From Bermanella sp047621325 (GTDB lineage: Bacteria; Pseudomonadota; Gammaproteobacteria; Pseudomonadales; Oceanobacteraceae): a stretch of 64,000 bases of DNA. Position 1 is the first letter of the stretch. Each line of letters starts with the position of its first letter. This document shows positions 17,782-27,608 of the stretch, piece after piece. The translations under genes were made by a program, and so were the position numbers. The notes under the pieces were generated by a model. It was not told the origin of the DNA. It searched no databases and worked only from the letters and a program-made list of their open reading frames with translations. The stretch is taken from contig JBLHLT010000013.1 of assembly GCA_047621325.1 (NCBI GenBank), positions 41,087 to 105,086 on the forward strand, read 5' to 3'.

Positions 17782-19587
17782 CTATAAGACAATAGAGTCG
17801 AGTTTATGGCTTTCACCATGAATCTGGTCGCGTTTGTATACATCATCACGTACTTGTAACTGACCGTTTTCATCGACCCACGTGGTCCAGTACATAAGGT
17901 ACACAGGAACAGGGTCTTTTAAATGAACGGCGCGGGTTTGGGCTTTTTCAACCACCTTGCTGATTAAGGCTTCGTCCCAGTTTTGCTCTTTCAATAGGGC
18001 ATGGGCTAGTTCTAATGGTTTTTCGACTCGAATACAGCCACTGCTAAGTGCGCGCATGTCGTAGTCAAAGAGTTCTTTATGATTGGTGTCGTGCAGGTAA
18101 ATAGACTGGTCATTGGGGATGACGAATTTCACATGGCCTAAAGAATTGTCTTCGCCTGGGCCTTGAACAAAACGGTAAGTATTTACCCGTGAGTCAAACC
18201 CTTCCCAATCTATGCTGCTGGTCATGTCGATTTCTTTCGCGGGCAGCTGCCAACCTTCATAAATCTTAAAGTTATGTTGTTTTAAGTATTCTGGGCGGCG
18301 TTTGGCGGTCGGGATAATGTCCCGTTTAGCAATGCGATGAGGCACGTTCCATTCTGGTGCGAGCACAATAGTGCTGATGGTCTCGGACAATACAGGTGTG
18401 CGCAGTTTTTCGCGGCCAATAATCACCTTCATGCTTAACTGACTTTCTTCTTTATATATTAAATCCAAACGATAGTTGGCCATGTTGACCAAGATATAGC
18501 GCTCGCCTAAATTCTTTGGCAGGTAGCGCCAGCGTTTCATATTCAACGCAATGCGCTGCGCCATGAAATAAGGCGCCACATTAAGGCGCTCTAGCGTGAC
18601 GGAATCGACGATACCGCTTGGTTTAAGGCCATTACGAACTTGAAAGTGCTCAATGGCTGCAACGATATCGGCATCCATTTCATACACACTGCGCTTATCA
18701 CCGGCCTTGTAATCTTGTTCAAGTAATAGTGGGTCTTGCGTGGCTTGGCCGGGCTTGAGCCAATCTAGGGTGCCTTGATGAAAGTCTCCATAGGATTGCA
18801 GCATCCAGCGTATACGCGGCACTTGCGGGTGGCTGTCACCTTTTGCTAGTGCTTGGTTGATCTCAAGTGAGTACCACATGCCGCTGTCGGCAATGTCTTG
18901 GTAGCGATCAAGCTCGGCGGTCAGACGCTCATAGCCTTGATGGCTAGGCACTAACTGGCTCACTAAGCTATAAAGCTTGCCTTGTTCAAGGCTTTGAGAG
19001 AGCAGGCTGATAACATCCAGTGAAGAAATGCGTCCACCCGAAAGTGCCGCTACTTTTTTAAATGAAGGGTGGTCCAGCTCACCATTGTTAGGCAGTAATT
19101 CGTTATTCATCACTTGTTGGGCAAAGTCGATATAGGCATCACTGAGCAATACATCAATGGCCGCTGCATGTTTAGGCTGGTTGCTGAGGCGTTCGATTTC
19201 GGTTTGAAGTTTGCTAATACGGTAGCGATAGGCTTTCCATTCATCGCTGGCGGTATGGCGTAAGCTTTTTACGAGGGCTTTGCCTGCCTTATTGAGCTGA
19301 AAATGGTCCATCCAAATGGGCTGATGGTTGTTCCTGCGGTAAACCAAGTGAAGTTCTTCACGGTATTGTAGGCTGATGTTGCCTGCCACTTCGCTGGGCG
19401 CATCATACAGCCAGTATTCAATGCTCTCTTGTGCCACCAACGGCGCAATGACAGGGCGGGTGGCGCCGCTGATAAATATGGCGGTATATAAAAGCACTAA
19501 ACAAAGAGCACCCAAAATCAACATAATGTAATTATGCGATCGTGCACCAGTGCGCCTGACAGGCGCTGTATAAAAGTACTTATCCAT
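17782..19587 (-). CDS. ldtD: L,D-transpeptidase, LdtD (YcbB)-like
   Basis: This periplasmic enzyme forms 3-3 cross-links in peptidoglycan. An N-terminal membrane anchor ('YIMLILGALCLVLLYTAIFIS', ~20-40) is followed by a YcbB scaffold domain. A peptidoglycan-binding_1 helix bundle ('IEHFQVRNGLKPSGIVDSVTLERLNV') and a YkuD domain complete it, with catalytic 'HDTNHKELF' and Cys in 'RALSSGCIRVEKP'. The ~600-residue length matches LdtD. The ATG at 19587 is preferred over the TTG two codons upstream; that ATG lies in a small inverted repeat (19584-19600). It lies upstream of, and is probably cotranscribed with, the mepK-like gene, though ~150 bases separate them. Confidence 0.92.
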   Translation of the reverse strand: MDKYFYTAPVRRTGARSHNYIMLILGALCLVLLYTAIFISGATRPVIAPLVAQESIEYWLYDAPSEVAGNISLQYREELHLVYRRNNHQPIWMDHFQLNKAGKALVKSLRHTASDEWKAYRYRISKLQTEIERLSNQPKHAAAIDVLLSDAYIDFAQQVMNNELLPNNGELDHPSFKKVAALSGGRISSLDVISLLSQSLEQGKLYSLVSQLVPSHQGYERLTAELDRYQDIADSGMWYSLEINQALAKGDSHPQVPRIRWMLQSYGDFHQGTLDWLKPGQATQDPLLLEQDYKAGDKRSVYEMDADIVAAIEHFQVRNGLKPSGIVDSVTLERLNVAPYFMAQRIALNMKRWRYLPKNLGERYILVNMANYRLDLIYKEESQLSMKVIIGREKLRTPVLSETISTIVLAPEWNVPHRIAKRDIIPTAKRRPEYLKQHNFKIYEGWQLPAKEIDMTSSIDWEGFDSRVNTYRFVQGPGEDNSLGHVKFVIPNDQSIYLHDTNHKELFDYDMRALSSGCIRVEKPLELAHALLKEQNWDEALISKVVEKAQTRAVHLKDPVPVYLMYWTTWVDENGQLQVRDDVYKRDQIHGESHKLDSIVL

Positions 19588-19792
19588 ACCCAAAGTATGG
19601 CAGGAGGAAAGGCGTTATGTGATGGATTTCACGGTGCTTTACGATGGCTTTTGGTAACCAAGTGCAAAGGTTTGTAAGTCAATAAAATGACACGTTATCA
19701 ATCAAACAGTTAGCGCAGTTTTTTAAGATTCGTAGCAAAACTGCCAAAAGTAGATAACATTTAAATTTCAAAATAATCTTAAAAAGCGGGTT

Positions 19793-20548
19793 TTAGAAAT
19801 CAAACGTTTCTAAGTGGCCGACATGTCCGTTGGGGTCATAACTGGCTTCTTGAAAATGGATGCGGTTTTCACTAATGATAAGACCCGTGCTGGCACGGGT
19901 GCCGTAGTTATCACTGACAATGAACGCTGAGGAGAGCAGAGTTTCCCACGGTTGGCCGATGCCGGTATCAGGCTGTAGCGCTTGTGGGTAAGTATTGCGG
20001 TCTTGCAACAACGTGTGCAGAAGATCGACTTGTGAATTTGGCTGAGTTAGCCACATGTTTAGATTGTCTTTTGCGGCGGTGAGTTTGGGCCATGGGGTAT
20101 CGAGAGACGCATTGCTTAATCCATACAAGCCCGCAGACAGTGCAATGGGATCGTGTGGCTGGCGGTTGCTGAAATACCAGCATTGTTCTTTATTACCCAC
20201 AATAAGATTGAAACCGTCATAGTCGTGGGCGCGTTGCTGAATACGGGTTAAATAGGATAGAGGGTCAGGTTGTCCAATTAAATAATCGAGCACTAAATTG
20301 CCACGGGAAATATTGCCATCGTAAGTAGATGGCAGCTTGCGTACGTTCGTCAGGGCGGCAAAATAACCTTGTTTGGTCACTCCCAACCACGTGCCATTAC
20401 CCGTTAAGTCTTTACCTGCTAATACATGGGGGTGTTCGGGCCAGAATTGTGCAGGCGCAGCCGGACGCTGATGGAATTCATCACGATTCGCCACCAAAGT
20501 TAAAGGGGTTGCCGTATTAGGCTGCCAAGAAAAACTAAGTAAACACAT
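19793..20548 (-). CDS. NRDE family protein (TANGO2-like)
   Basis: It starts 'MCLLSFSW' and has the family-naming Asn-Arg-Asp-Glu motif in 'LVANRDEFHQRP' at residues ~18-29. The conserved 'GTWLGVTKQGYFAALTNVR' and 'NLIVGN' strands are present, and the N-terminal Cys2 fits an Ntn-hydrolase-like fold. The length of 251 is typical. TANGO2 homologues have been linked to haem and lipid handling, but the bacterial role is not settled. It is monocistronic by appearance and divergent from the TSUP permease gene 86 bases away. Confidence 0.88.
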   Translation of the reverse strand: MCLLSFSWQPNTATPLTLVANRDEFHQRPAAPAQFWPEHPHVLAGKDLTGNGTWLGVTKQGYFAALTNVRKLPSTYDGNISRGNLVLDYLIGQPDPLSYLTRIQQRAHDYDGFNLIVGNKEQCWYFSNRQPHDPIALSAGLYGLSNASLDTPWPKLTAAKDNLNMWLTQPNSQVDLLHTLLQDRNTYPQALQPDTGIGQPWETLLSSAFIVSDNYGTRASTGLIISENRIHFQEASYDPNGHVGHLETFDF

Positions 20549-20634
20549 GTCCGCAGTTTACGCATAGGTAATCGTATAGCCAATAGCAGCGTAAGCATTC
20601 ATAATGCAGGCCCTTAAAATTAGATGATATTTCG

Positions 20635-21426
20635 ATGTTGTTATTAACCTATCTTGCTGTGGGTGCTTTTGCGGGCTTGCTGGCGGGTTTATTTGGTATT
20701 GGTGGTGGCATGGTGATTGTGCCGGTATTGGTCATCACCTTTGAAAGCTTAAAGTTTGCCCCCGAGGTACTGACGCATATGGCGGTTGCAACCTCGTTGG
20801 CGAGCATTGTCTTTACCTCTTTAAGCTCTGTACGTACCCATCATCAGAAAGGTGCAGTGGATTGGCCCATCGTTAAGCAATTAAGTGTTGGTATTTTATT
20901 GGGTGCGGTATTGGGTGTATTAACTGCCGACTCGTTAAGTGGTGCAGGATTGCAAATTGTTATTGGTATCTCCGCATTGATGATGGCCGCGCAAATGGGT
21001 TTAGGCCTAAAACCGAAACCAACTCGTGAGTTACCAAGCACACCCGGCATGGTCACCGCCGGTGGCGGTATTGGTTGGGCGTCAGCTCTGTTTGGCATTG
21101 GTGGTGGCTCATTGACTGTGCCATTTTTGACTTGGTGTAATCACCCAATGCAGCGCAGTGTGGCCACCGCGGCAGCGTGTGGTTTTCCGATTGCATTGGT
21201 CGGCGCGTTATCGAATATCGTAGTGGGCTGGGGTAATGAAAGCTTACCGATTGAATCGGTGGGTTATGTTTATTGGCCAGCACTGTTTGGTATGGTGTTA
21301 ACCAGTGTGCCATTTGCTCGTGTAGGGGCTAAGCTTGCGCATAAATTAAGTGCAGAAAAATTGAAAAAACTATTCGCGATAATGCTGGTCTTAGTGGCTA
21401 TCAAGTTTTTAACCGCCAATTTGTAA
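20635..21426 (+). CDS. Sulfite exporter TauE/SafE (TSUP) family permease
   Basis: This inner-membrane protein has about eight hydrophobic segments and the two TSUP repeats, each starting with a Gly-rich loop ('GLLAGLFGIGGGMVIVPVL' and 'GWASALFGIGGGSLTVPFL'). The family exports or imports small sulfur-containing or carboxylate anions; the substrate here is unknown. It lies 35 bases upstream of lgt, and the two may be cotranscribed with thyA and folA. Confidence 0.88.
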   Translation: MLLLTYLAVGAFAGLLAGLFGIGGGMVIVPVLVITFESLKFAPEVLTHMAVATSLASIVFTSLSSVRTHHQKGAVDWPIVKQLSVGILLGAVLGVLTADSLSGAGLQIVIGISALMMAAQMGLGLKPKPTRELPSTPGMVTAGGGIGWASALFGIGGGSLTVPFLTWCNHPMQRSVATAAACGFPIALVGALSNIVVGWGNESLPIESVGYVYWPALFGMVLTSVPFARVGAKLAHKLSAEKLKKLFAIMLVLVAIKFLTANL

Positions 21427-21461
21427 GAATTGAATTTTATAAAAATATAAACGGAATAAGC

Positions 21462-22265
21462 ATGCTCACCTATCCCAACATTGATCCTGTGGCCGTAAGT
21501 ATTGGCCCTTTAAGTATCCATTGGTACGGCCTTATGTACCTAGTGGGTTTTACGCTGGCGTATCTTATGATGATGCACCGAGCAAAACAGCCGGGCTCTA
21601 ACTGGAATAAAGAGCAAGTCAGTGATTTGATTTTTTACAGTGCTATGGGTGTGGTGATTGGTGGACGTTTTGGCTATGTGCTGTTTTACAATTTTTCTAA
21701 ATTCTTAGATGACCCGTTATGGTTGTTTGCAGTGTGGGAAGGCGGCATGTCTTTTCATGGTGGTTTATTAGGTGTCATTGTTGCCTGTATTTTGTTTGCT
21801 CGCCGTTATGGTAAAACCCTTTTTCAAGTGACCGATTTTGGCGCGCCAATGGTGCCAATTGGTTTATTAACAGGCCGTCTTGGTAATTTTATTGGTGGTG
21901 AATTATGGGGGCGTGTGAGTGATGCGCCTTGGGCTATGGTGTTTCCTAAAGGCGGGCCATTGCCGCGCCACCCAAGCCAGTTATATGAAATGTTTTTAGA
22001 GGGGTTTGTGCTACTAATTATCCTATGGGTATTCAGCCGTAAACCTCGCCCAACCATGGCCGTAAGTGGTTTGTTTTTAGTGGGTTACGGCGTGTTTAGA
22101 TTTATGGTGGAATTTGTGCGTGAGCCTGATAATCACATTGGCTTCGATCTACTGGGTTGGATGACACGTGGGCAAATTTTATGTGTACCTATGGTGCTTT
22201 TTGGCGGCGCATTAATTTACATCGCGTATAAAAAACAACATGCACAGACACAACAGAAGAGTTAA
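21462..22265 (+). CDS. lgt: Prolipoprotein diacylglyceryl transferase
   Basis: It attaches diacylglycerol from phosphatidylglycerol to the lipobox Cys of prolipoproteins, the first step in lipoprotein maturation. Seven membrane segments and the Lgt signature 'GRLGNFIGGELWGR' (~residues 140-153) are visible. Essential 'YGLMYLVGF' and 'HGGLLG' lie nearer the N-terminus. The length of 267 is normal. The stop is 2 bases from the thyA start. Several lipoproteins in this window (imelysin, RCC1-type, 48.0 kb) are potential substrates. Confidence 0.97.
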   Translation: MLTYPNIDPVAVSIGPLSIHWYGLMYLVGFTLAYLMMMHRAKQPGSNWNKEQVSDLIFYSAMGVVIGGRFGYVLFYNFSKFLDDPLWLFAVWEGGMSFHGGLLGVIVACILFARRYGKTLFQVTDFGAPMVPIGLLTGRLGNFIGGELWGRVSDAPWAMVFPKGGPLPRHPSQLYEMFLEGFVLLIILWVFSRKPRPTMAVSGLFLVGYGVFRFMVEFVREPDNHIGFDLLGWMTRGQILCVPMVLFGGALIYIAYKKQHAQTQQKS

Positions 22266-22267
22266 AG

Positions 22268-23119
22268 ATGAAACAGTATTTAGAATTGTGTCGTCGAATT
22301 ATTGATGACGGCGTTTGGATTGAAAACGAGCGTACCGGTAAGCGTTGCTTAACAGTAATTAATGCTGACCTTGAATACCGTGTCGATAAAAATGAATTTC
22401 CGTTAATCACCACGCGTAAAAGCTTTTTTAAAGCGGCCATCGCAGAATTTTTAGGTTATATCCGCGGTTATGATAATGCCGAAGATTTTCGCAAGCTAGG
22501 GGCCAAAACATGGGACGCCAACGCAAACTTAAATGATGCATGGTTGAATAATCCTCACCGTAAAGGTGATGATGATATGGGCCGTGTTTATGGTGTGCAA
22601 GGTCGTGGTTGGGCGAAGCCGGATGGCGGTTTTGTTGATCAATTAAAAAAGATTGTTGATAACCTTAAAAACGGCATTGATGATCGCGGTGAAATTATGT
22701 CATTTTATAACCCCGGTGAATTTCATATGGGTTGTTTGCGTCCGTGCATGCACACGCATAATTTTTCGCTATTAGGTGACACATTATATTTAACCAGTTA
22801 TCAGCGTTCGTGTGATGTGCCCCTAGGATTGAATTTCAATCAGGTTCAGGTGTTTTTCTTTTTGGCGATTATGGCGCAAATTACAGGACATAAAGCCGGT
22901 GTGGCATACCACAAAATTGTAAACGCCCATATTTATGAAGATCAATTAGCATTAATGCGTGATGTGCAAATTAAACGCGAGCCATTTACCTCACCAAAAT
23001 TAATCATAAACCCTGATATTAAATCGTTAGAAGACTTAGAAACATGGGTTACGATGGATGACTTTAAAGTAGAGGGTTATGAGCATCATGACTCGATTGC
23101 TTACCCATTTAGTGTGTAG
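22268..23119 (+). CDS. thyA: Thymidylate synthase
   Basis: It methylates dUMP to dTMP with methylenetetrahydrofolate. The nucleotide-site Arg-Ser-Cys-Asp lies in 'YQRSCDVPLGLNFNQ', and 'KIVNAHIYEDQ' binds substrate. The catalytic Cys is in 'LRPCMHTHNF'. At 283 residues it belongs to the longer ThyA branch, seen for example in vibrios, whose active-site flanks ('CMHTHNFSLLGDTLYL') differ from E. coli. It lies 2 bases after lgt and 36 before folA. The following folA regenerates the folate that this enzyme oxidises. Confidence 0.96.
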   Translation: MKQYLELCRRIIDDGVWIENERTGKRCLTVINADLEYRVDKNEFPLITTRKSFFKAAIAEFLGYIRGYDNAEDFRKLGAKTWDANANLNDAWLNNPHRKGDDDMGRVYGVQGRGWAKPDGGFVDQLKKIVDNLKNGIDDRGEIMSFYNPGEFHMGCLRPCMHTHNFSLLGDTLYLTSYQRSCDVPLGLNFNQVQVFFFLAIMAQITGHKAGVAYHKIVNAHIYEDQLALMRDVQIKREPFTSPKLIINPDIKSLEDLETWVTMDDFKVEGYEHHDSIAYPFSV

Positions 23120-23155
23120 TGGGTATTACAAAAATAAGCATTTAATAGGTACAGT

Positions 23156-23656
23156 ATGAAAGTAGCACTCATTGCAGCGTACTCTCAAAATCGAGTGGTT
23201 GGTTTAGATAATAATTTACCGTGGCACTTGCCAGAAGACTTACAGTATTTTAAACGCTGTACTTCAGGTAAAGCGATTATTATGGGTCGTAAGACATTTG
23301 ATAGCATTGGTCGCCCATTGCCGAATCGCACTAATATCGTAATTACACGTAATACTCAATTTAAAGCTGAAGGTGTAAAGGTTGTTAGTAACCTAGAAGA
23401 GGCTATCGAAATGGCCACAGCGGTGAATGATGTTAACGGTGTCGATGAAGTGATGGTTATCGGTGGTGCAACCATTTATGAATTGGCGCTACCGTTAGCG
23501 GATCGACTGTATCTTACCCATGTGCATGCACGTATAGAGGGTGATGCATATTTTCCAGAAATCGATTTCTCTACGTGGCATGAAGTGCAACGGGCCGATT
23601 ACGCAGCCAGTGAAAATAATCCTTATGATTACAGTTTTGTTGTGTACGAAAAATAA
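23156..23656 (+). CDS. folA: Dihydrofolate reductase
   Basis: It reduces dihydrofolate to tetrahydrofolate with NADPH. Features are 'NRVVGLDNNLPWHLPEDL' with the acidic active residue, 'IIMGRKTFDSIGRPLPNRTNIVITR', and the NADPH-loop 'VMVIGGATIYELALPLADRLYLTHV'. The 166-residue length is standard. It is the last gene of the lgt-thyA-folA run and lies 22 bases from the convergent diguanylate cyclase. Confidence 0.97.
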   Translation: MKVALIAAYSQNRVVGLDNNLPWHLPEDLQYFKRCTSGKAIIMGRKTFDSIGRPLPNRTNIVITRNTQFKAEGVKVVSNLEEAIEMATAVNDVNGVDEVMVIGGATIYELALPLADRLYLTHVHARIEGDAYFPEIDFSTWHEVQRADYAASENNPYDYSFVVYEK

Positions 23657-23677
23657 GTGATTTAACTAGGCTCGGAT

Positions 23678-25561
23678 TTATACGTTGTTAAATATGACTA
23701 CCTGGTTTCGTCCTTGCGCTTTTGCTTGATAAAGTGCTTGGTCGGCGTGGTTAATCATAGATTGTTGACTTTTTTCATCACGATTGTCTGGGCGTGAGCA
23801 GCAAATACCCAAGCTTGCTGTGATGTTGAATTTTTCACCGTCCCAAGTTAAATGCAAGTGCTCTATATCTTTTCTTATCTTCTCGGCAACCTCCATCGCG
23901 CCTCTTTCTTCTGTGCTAGGTAGAATGATGGCAAATTCTTCCCCGCCATAACGGCAAACAATATCCATTTCACGCGCAGCGTGCTTAAGGATAGAGTGGG
24001 CAACATGTTTTAAGCACATGTCGCCAGCGGGGTGGCCGTGTTTATCATTTACTTTTTTAAAGAAATCAATATCCAGTATGATAATGGAAACAAATTTTTG
24101 ATCGCGGTGCGCGCGTTTATATTCTTTTTTCCAGTTTTCATTAAAATAATAACGATTATTTAACCCTGTCAGTGCATCAGTAATGCTAATGGTTTTTAGT
24201 TTTTCATTGACGGTCGATAATTCATCAAGCGTGTGCTGTAATTCTTGAGTGCGTAACGTAACCAGTGATTCTAGTTTTTGGCGGTGCTCACGCTCTATTC
24301 TTAGATTTTCTATCTCGGCATTAAAACTACGTTCTTTTTCTTGGTTAACTTGATGTGCCAATTCAAGTGATTGTTGCTGGGCTTTTATCTTGTCTTTTTG
24401 TGTGTTGGCCATTCGGTCTGCTAGTGCTAGCGAGAGAAACATTATTTCCAAACCTGCGCCTAGCTGCACACCATATTCACTAAATACTGTAATTGGTATG
24501 AGTCCGAGTTTGTTGCCGAGTAAAAATAATGCACCGACGAGAAAGACAGCCCATGCAATGACAAAAAAACGGGCGCTTGGATGATTTAAATTGAGCATAT
24601 AAAGTGCAATGAAGATTACGAGCATAACCGCATAAAGCACAAAAAGGGTCGACATATAAATAGTAAGGTAATAGGGCAAAACAAATGTTAAGAATGCCAA
24701 GCAAAGTGACAGGTACGCACTAATTTTTATTGTTCTATAGAAATAAATATTGAAATTCTTAATATGAAAAAAATCATCAATAAAGTAAAACAACGAAAAG
24801 CATACCAAGCTCATGCTAATAGGGGTTATATATTTATTAATACTGGGGAAGCTAGGCCATAAAAATTGATAGCCAATGCCGTGTAGGCTTAATTGGAATA
24901 ACGCAAAAAATAATATGTAACTCACATATGATACATATACCCGTTCTTTTTCTGATAGCCAAACCATAAGGTTGTAAATCGCCATGATCAATACCATGCC
25001 GTAAAATAAACCTTGGAATAAAAAATGGATTAGAGTGTGAAAGTTAAAATCATCCCATTCCCATAAAACTAACGGAATTTGGATGGAGCCCTCACTTTCA
25101 ACTCGAATATAGATCATGATGGATTCGTGAGGAAATAAGTCAATTGGAAATACAATATTAGGGTGGCGGACAAACTTTTCTTCAATTAAATACTTATCGC
25201 CGCCATAAAAATATGAGATGACTTGTCTGTGGCTATTTACAGCATACATATCCACATTGTCGAGGATGGGATACGCTAATTCTAGTGCCCATTCATGATT
25301 AAGAATGTTGTGGTTTTCTACCTCAAATTTAAGCCAATAGGCGTGATTTGAAAACCCCAAATTCACATCGTCTTGAGTATTTTTAGTCCAATTGATAGTT
25401 GGAGATAGAATTTGTGCGATGCCAATTGGCTGGCCTTGTTCTTGTGAGTAATAAATATAAGGGGCTATTCGGTAGTTGCCATCATTTGCGAGTATTAACG
25501 GCTCGGCACTTACCGAAATGAAGGTGAGCATTATTGCAAGTGCAGTCAATATTTTAAGCAT
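23678..25561 (-). CDS. Diguanylate cyclase with 7TMR-DISM sensor
   Basis: This membrane enzyme makes c-di-GMP in response to an extracellular signal. A signal peptide (1-19) is followed by a periplasmic 7TMR-DISMED2 beta-domain (~25-160) and seven membrane helices (~180-390). A coiled coil (~390-450) precedes a GGDEF domain (~455-620) with active site 'RYGGEEF'. An RxxD inhibitory site ('REMD') sits five residues before GGEEF, so product inhibition is likely. No EAL domain is present. The ligand is unknown; the family binds sugars or other small molecules. A second cyclase gene follows 165 bases upstream in the same direction. Confidence 0.93.
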   Translation of the reverse strand: MLKILTALAIMLTFISVSAEPLILANDGNYRIAPYIYYSQEQGQPIGIAQILSPTINWTKNTQDDVNLGFSNHAYWLKFEVENHNILNHEWALELAYPILDNVDMYAVNSHRQVISYFYGGDKYLIEEKFVRHPNIVFPIDLFPHESIMIYIRVESEGSIQIPLVLWEWDDFNFHTLIHFLFQGLFYGMVLIMAIYNLMVWLSEKERVYVSYVSYILFFALFQLSLHGIGYQFLWPSFPSINKYITPISMSLVCFSLFYFIDDFFHIKNFNIYFYRTIKISAYLSLCLAFLTFVLPYYLTIYMSTLFVLYAVMLVIFIALYMLNLNHPSARFFVIAWAVFLVGALFLLGNKLGLIPITVFSEYGVQLGAGLEIMFLSLALADRMANTQKDKIKAQQQSLELAHQVNQEKERSFNAEIENLRIEREHRQKLESLVTLRTQELQHTLDELSTVNEKLKTISITDALTGLNNRYYFNENWKKEYKRAHRDQKFVSIIILDIDFFKKVNDKHGHPAGDMCLKHVAHSILKHAAREMDIVCRYGGEEFAIILPSTEERGAMEVAEKIRKDIEHLHLTWDGEKFNITASLGICCSRPDNRDEKSQQSMINHADQALYQAKAQGRNQVVIFNNV

Positions 25562-25726
25562 GAGTGATCCGCTTGTTCCTTCTATATAAGGCTAGATCAA
25601 TGGTGGGCTACGTCAATTATTAAAGTACAGCTGTACGGTTAAAAAAGGTGTGTGAATGTTTGAACTGAGAGTGGGTTGACGTGATATGTGCGGGTGCACA
25701 AACGGACTTTGTACTTAGTAACATCA

Positions 25727-27313
25727 TTAGGTGCTTGGCATATATATTTGGACCCCATTACGGCCACTGTTTTTTACGGCATATAATGCTTCGTCGGCCT
25801 GTTGCCAAGCGGCCGTTAGTACCGAGTTTACTTCGGCTAAGCCAATGCTCACAGTGACCTTGATGGTGTCATTAATGCCACTGGGTTTGAATGTGTGATT
25901 GCGGACTCTTTGTACGATGTAGCTGGCTTTTTCTCGTGCTTGATTAATAGTGCAATCACCTAAGAGAATGATGAACTCTTCACCCCCTATTCGCGCGACA
26001 AGATCGTGCATACGACAGCATGATTGAACGATCTGAGTAAACTCAATTAAACAAAAGTCCCCAACTTGATGGCCAAATTGATCATTAATTTTTTTGAAGA
26101 AATCGATGTCTAAAATCATTAGGCATATCTGTTTTTTCTGTCGTGATTCTAAGCTTATTAATCGCTCAGCATTATCAATAAAACCGCGCCGATTCATGAT
26201 CCCTGTTAATGGATCACTGATGGCTAAGCTTGCCAGCTCTTGATTACTGCGTCTTAGTGCCAATGAAAGCTTTCTGAAATGATAGATAGCGATACTGAAT
26301 ATAAAAATTATAACAATTAAAGTAGATGTGGTGACGAATATTAAAAAGTAATTTACTTTAGGTTTGTAATTGAAAATGAATTCATTGATGTTTCTATTGC
26401 CTGTTACCATGTTGAATTCTTTATATGTATCCGCAATATGCTGCCATCGGCCTGGGTTCATGTGTCCAATTTGAACAAGATCTGGCAGGATGGATTCGCG
26501 AATTAAGTTTGCTTCATAAAGGAGGTGGTCGTGGCTTTTATTAGGCGCGTATTTTTTTGAAATAATATCGACAGACTCTGCAATATTTTCAAGTGCATAT
26601 TTCCAACCTTTTAAGCTTGCTTGAGTAAAGCGTTTGACTAGGTCAGGATCGTGTTCTGCAACTTCTTTGTGTGTAATCAAAACGTCGTTATAAAAATTGA
26701 TTCCATAGTCTCGTGGTTGAATCAAATGAAAATCAATATTTCTTTGTTTTAATAAATAGGGTTCGTTTGAGATATAGCCATTATAAGCGTCCACTTTACC
26801 GCTAATAAGGTCTTCAATGTCGAAACTGGTAGGTTGAATATTGACACTCTCTAATGGAATGCTCTCTTGTTTAAGTAGTGCAAATAACTCTGTATTCGAG
26901 GGCGCTGGCAACGTCATTATGGTGCGCCCAGGCAGGTCTTGGGCAATACGAATGTTGTTCGATTTTAAGGTGATCCATACTAGTGGCGAGTTTTGACTAA
27001 TGGCGGCGAGTGCAACAATTGGGTCGCCTTGCATATAATTAATAATGGCGGAGGAGTTAGATACAGAAAAATGGGCCTTTTTTTGAATGATGGATTCAAT
27101 TGAATTTAGGGCGCCTTTCCCTCCGGGCTTAATATTCACCTCGATATCTTGGTCCTTATAAAACCCTTTTTCAGCTGCCATATAATAACCGGCAAATTGA
27201 AACTGGTTATACCAGCGAAGCTGAAGTTCTACTTTATCCGTTGCAAAGACAAAAGAAGAAAATAATAAGAAACAAGTTAGGATTGATAGTGTAAATCCAA
27301 TCTTGGCATTCAT
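25727..27313 (-). CDS. Diguanylate cyclase with NMT1/THI5-like periplasmic binding domain
   Basis: A signal peptide (1-24) leads into a complete NMT1/ThiY-type solute-binding domain (~28-260, 'LQLRWYNQFQFAGYYMAAEKGFY'). This fold usually binds pyrimidine or thiamine precursors for ABC transport. After it come a membrane helix (~320-345) and a GGDEF domain with 'RIGGEEF'. The RxxD site 'RMHD' five residues upstream suggests feedback inhibition. It is a one-piece sensor that would couple a periplasmic nutrient to c-di-GMP. The ligand is not known. Its neighbour is another cyclase with a different sensor. Confidence 0.93.
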   Translation of the reverse strand: MNAKIGFTLSILTCFLLFSSFVFATDKVELQLRWYNQFQFAGYYMAAEKGFYKDQDIEVNIKPGGKGALNSIESIIQKKAHFSVSNSSAIINYMQGDPIVALAAISQNSPLVWITLKSNNIRIAQDLPGRTIMTLPAPSNTELFALLKQESIPLESVNIQPTSFDIEDLISGKVDAYNGYISNEPYLLKQRNIDFHLIQPRDYGINFYNDVLITHKEVAEHDPDLVKRFTQASLKGWKYALENIAESVDIISKKYAPNKSHDHLLYEANLIRESILPDLVQIGHMNPGRWQHIADTYKEFNMVTGNRNINEFIFNYKPKVNYFLIFVTTSTLIVIIFIFSIAIYHFRKLSLALRRSNQELASLAISDPLTGIMNRRGFIDNAERLISLESRQKKQICLMILDIDFFKKINDQFGHQVGDFCLIEFTQIVQSCCRMHDLVARIGGEEFIILLGDCTINQAREKASYIVQRVRNHTFKPSGINDTIKVTVSIGLAEVNSVLTAAWQQADEALYAVKNSGRNGVQIYMPST

Positions 27314-27561
27314 GGGTGCGCCAGATTAATGAAAGATGTTGAAAGTATAGGCAGTCAAAAACGATTTAACGAATTTAGCAATATAAAGGCATGGCTAATT
27401 GAGTAAATGATTGAATTAAATCAATTGTAATAGCGTGTGGTTATTTTTGGCGATTTTAAAATAGCGTTTAGGCATTAGCCGTCGTTTTTTTTGATATAAC
27501 TTACTATTTACATAATCGAATACGCTATATAAAAATAAAGGATATGAAGTCGTTGTAACGT

Positions 27562-27604
27562 AAATAGCAAACAGGACCGCCTTAAACGGTACTGTTTGCT
27601 ATTT
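27562..27604 (-). terminator. Probable terminator hairpin of metY
   Basis: AAATAGCAAACAG and CTGTTTGCTATTT form a perfect 13-base stem, with an inner ACCG/CGGT stem. It starts 4 bases after the metY stop. The T tract after it is poor, so it may act as an mRNA-stabilising 3' hairpin instead. Confidence 0.7.
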
Positions 27605-27608
27605 ATAC

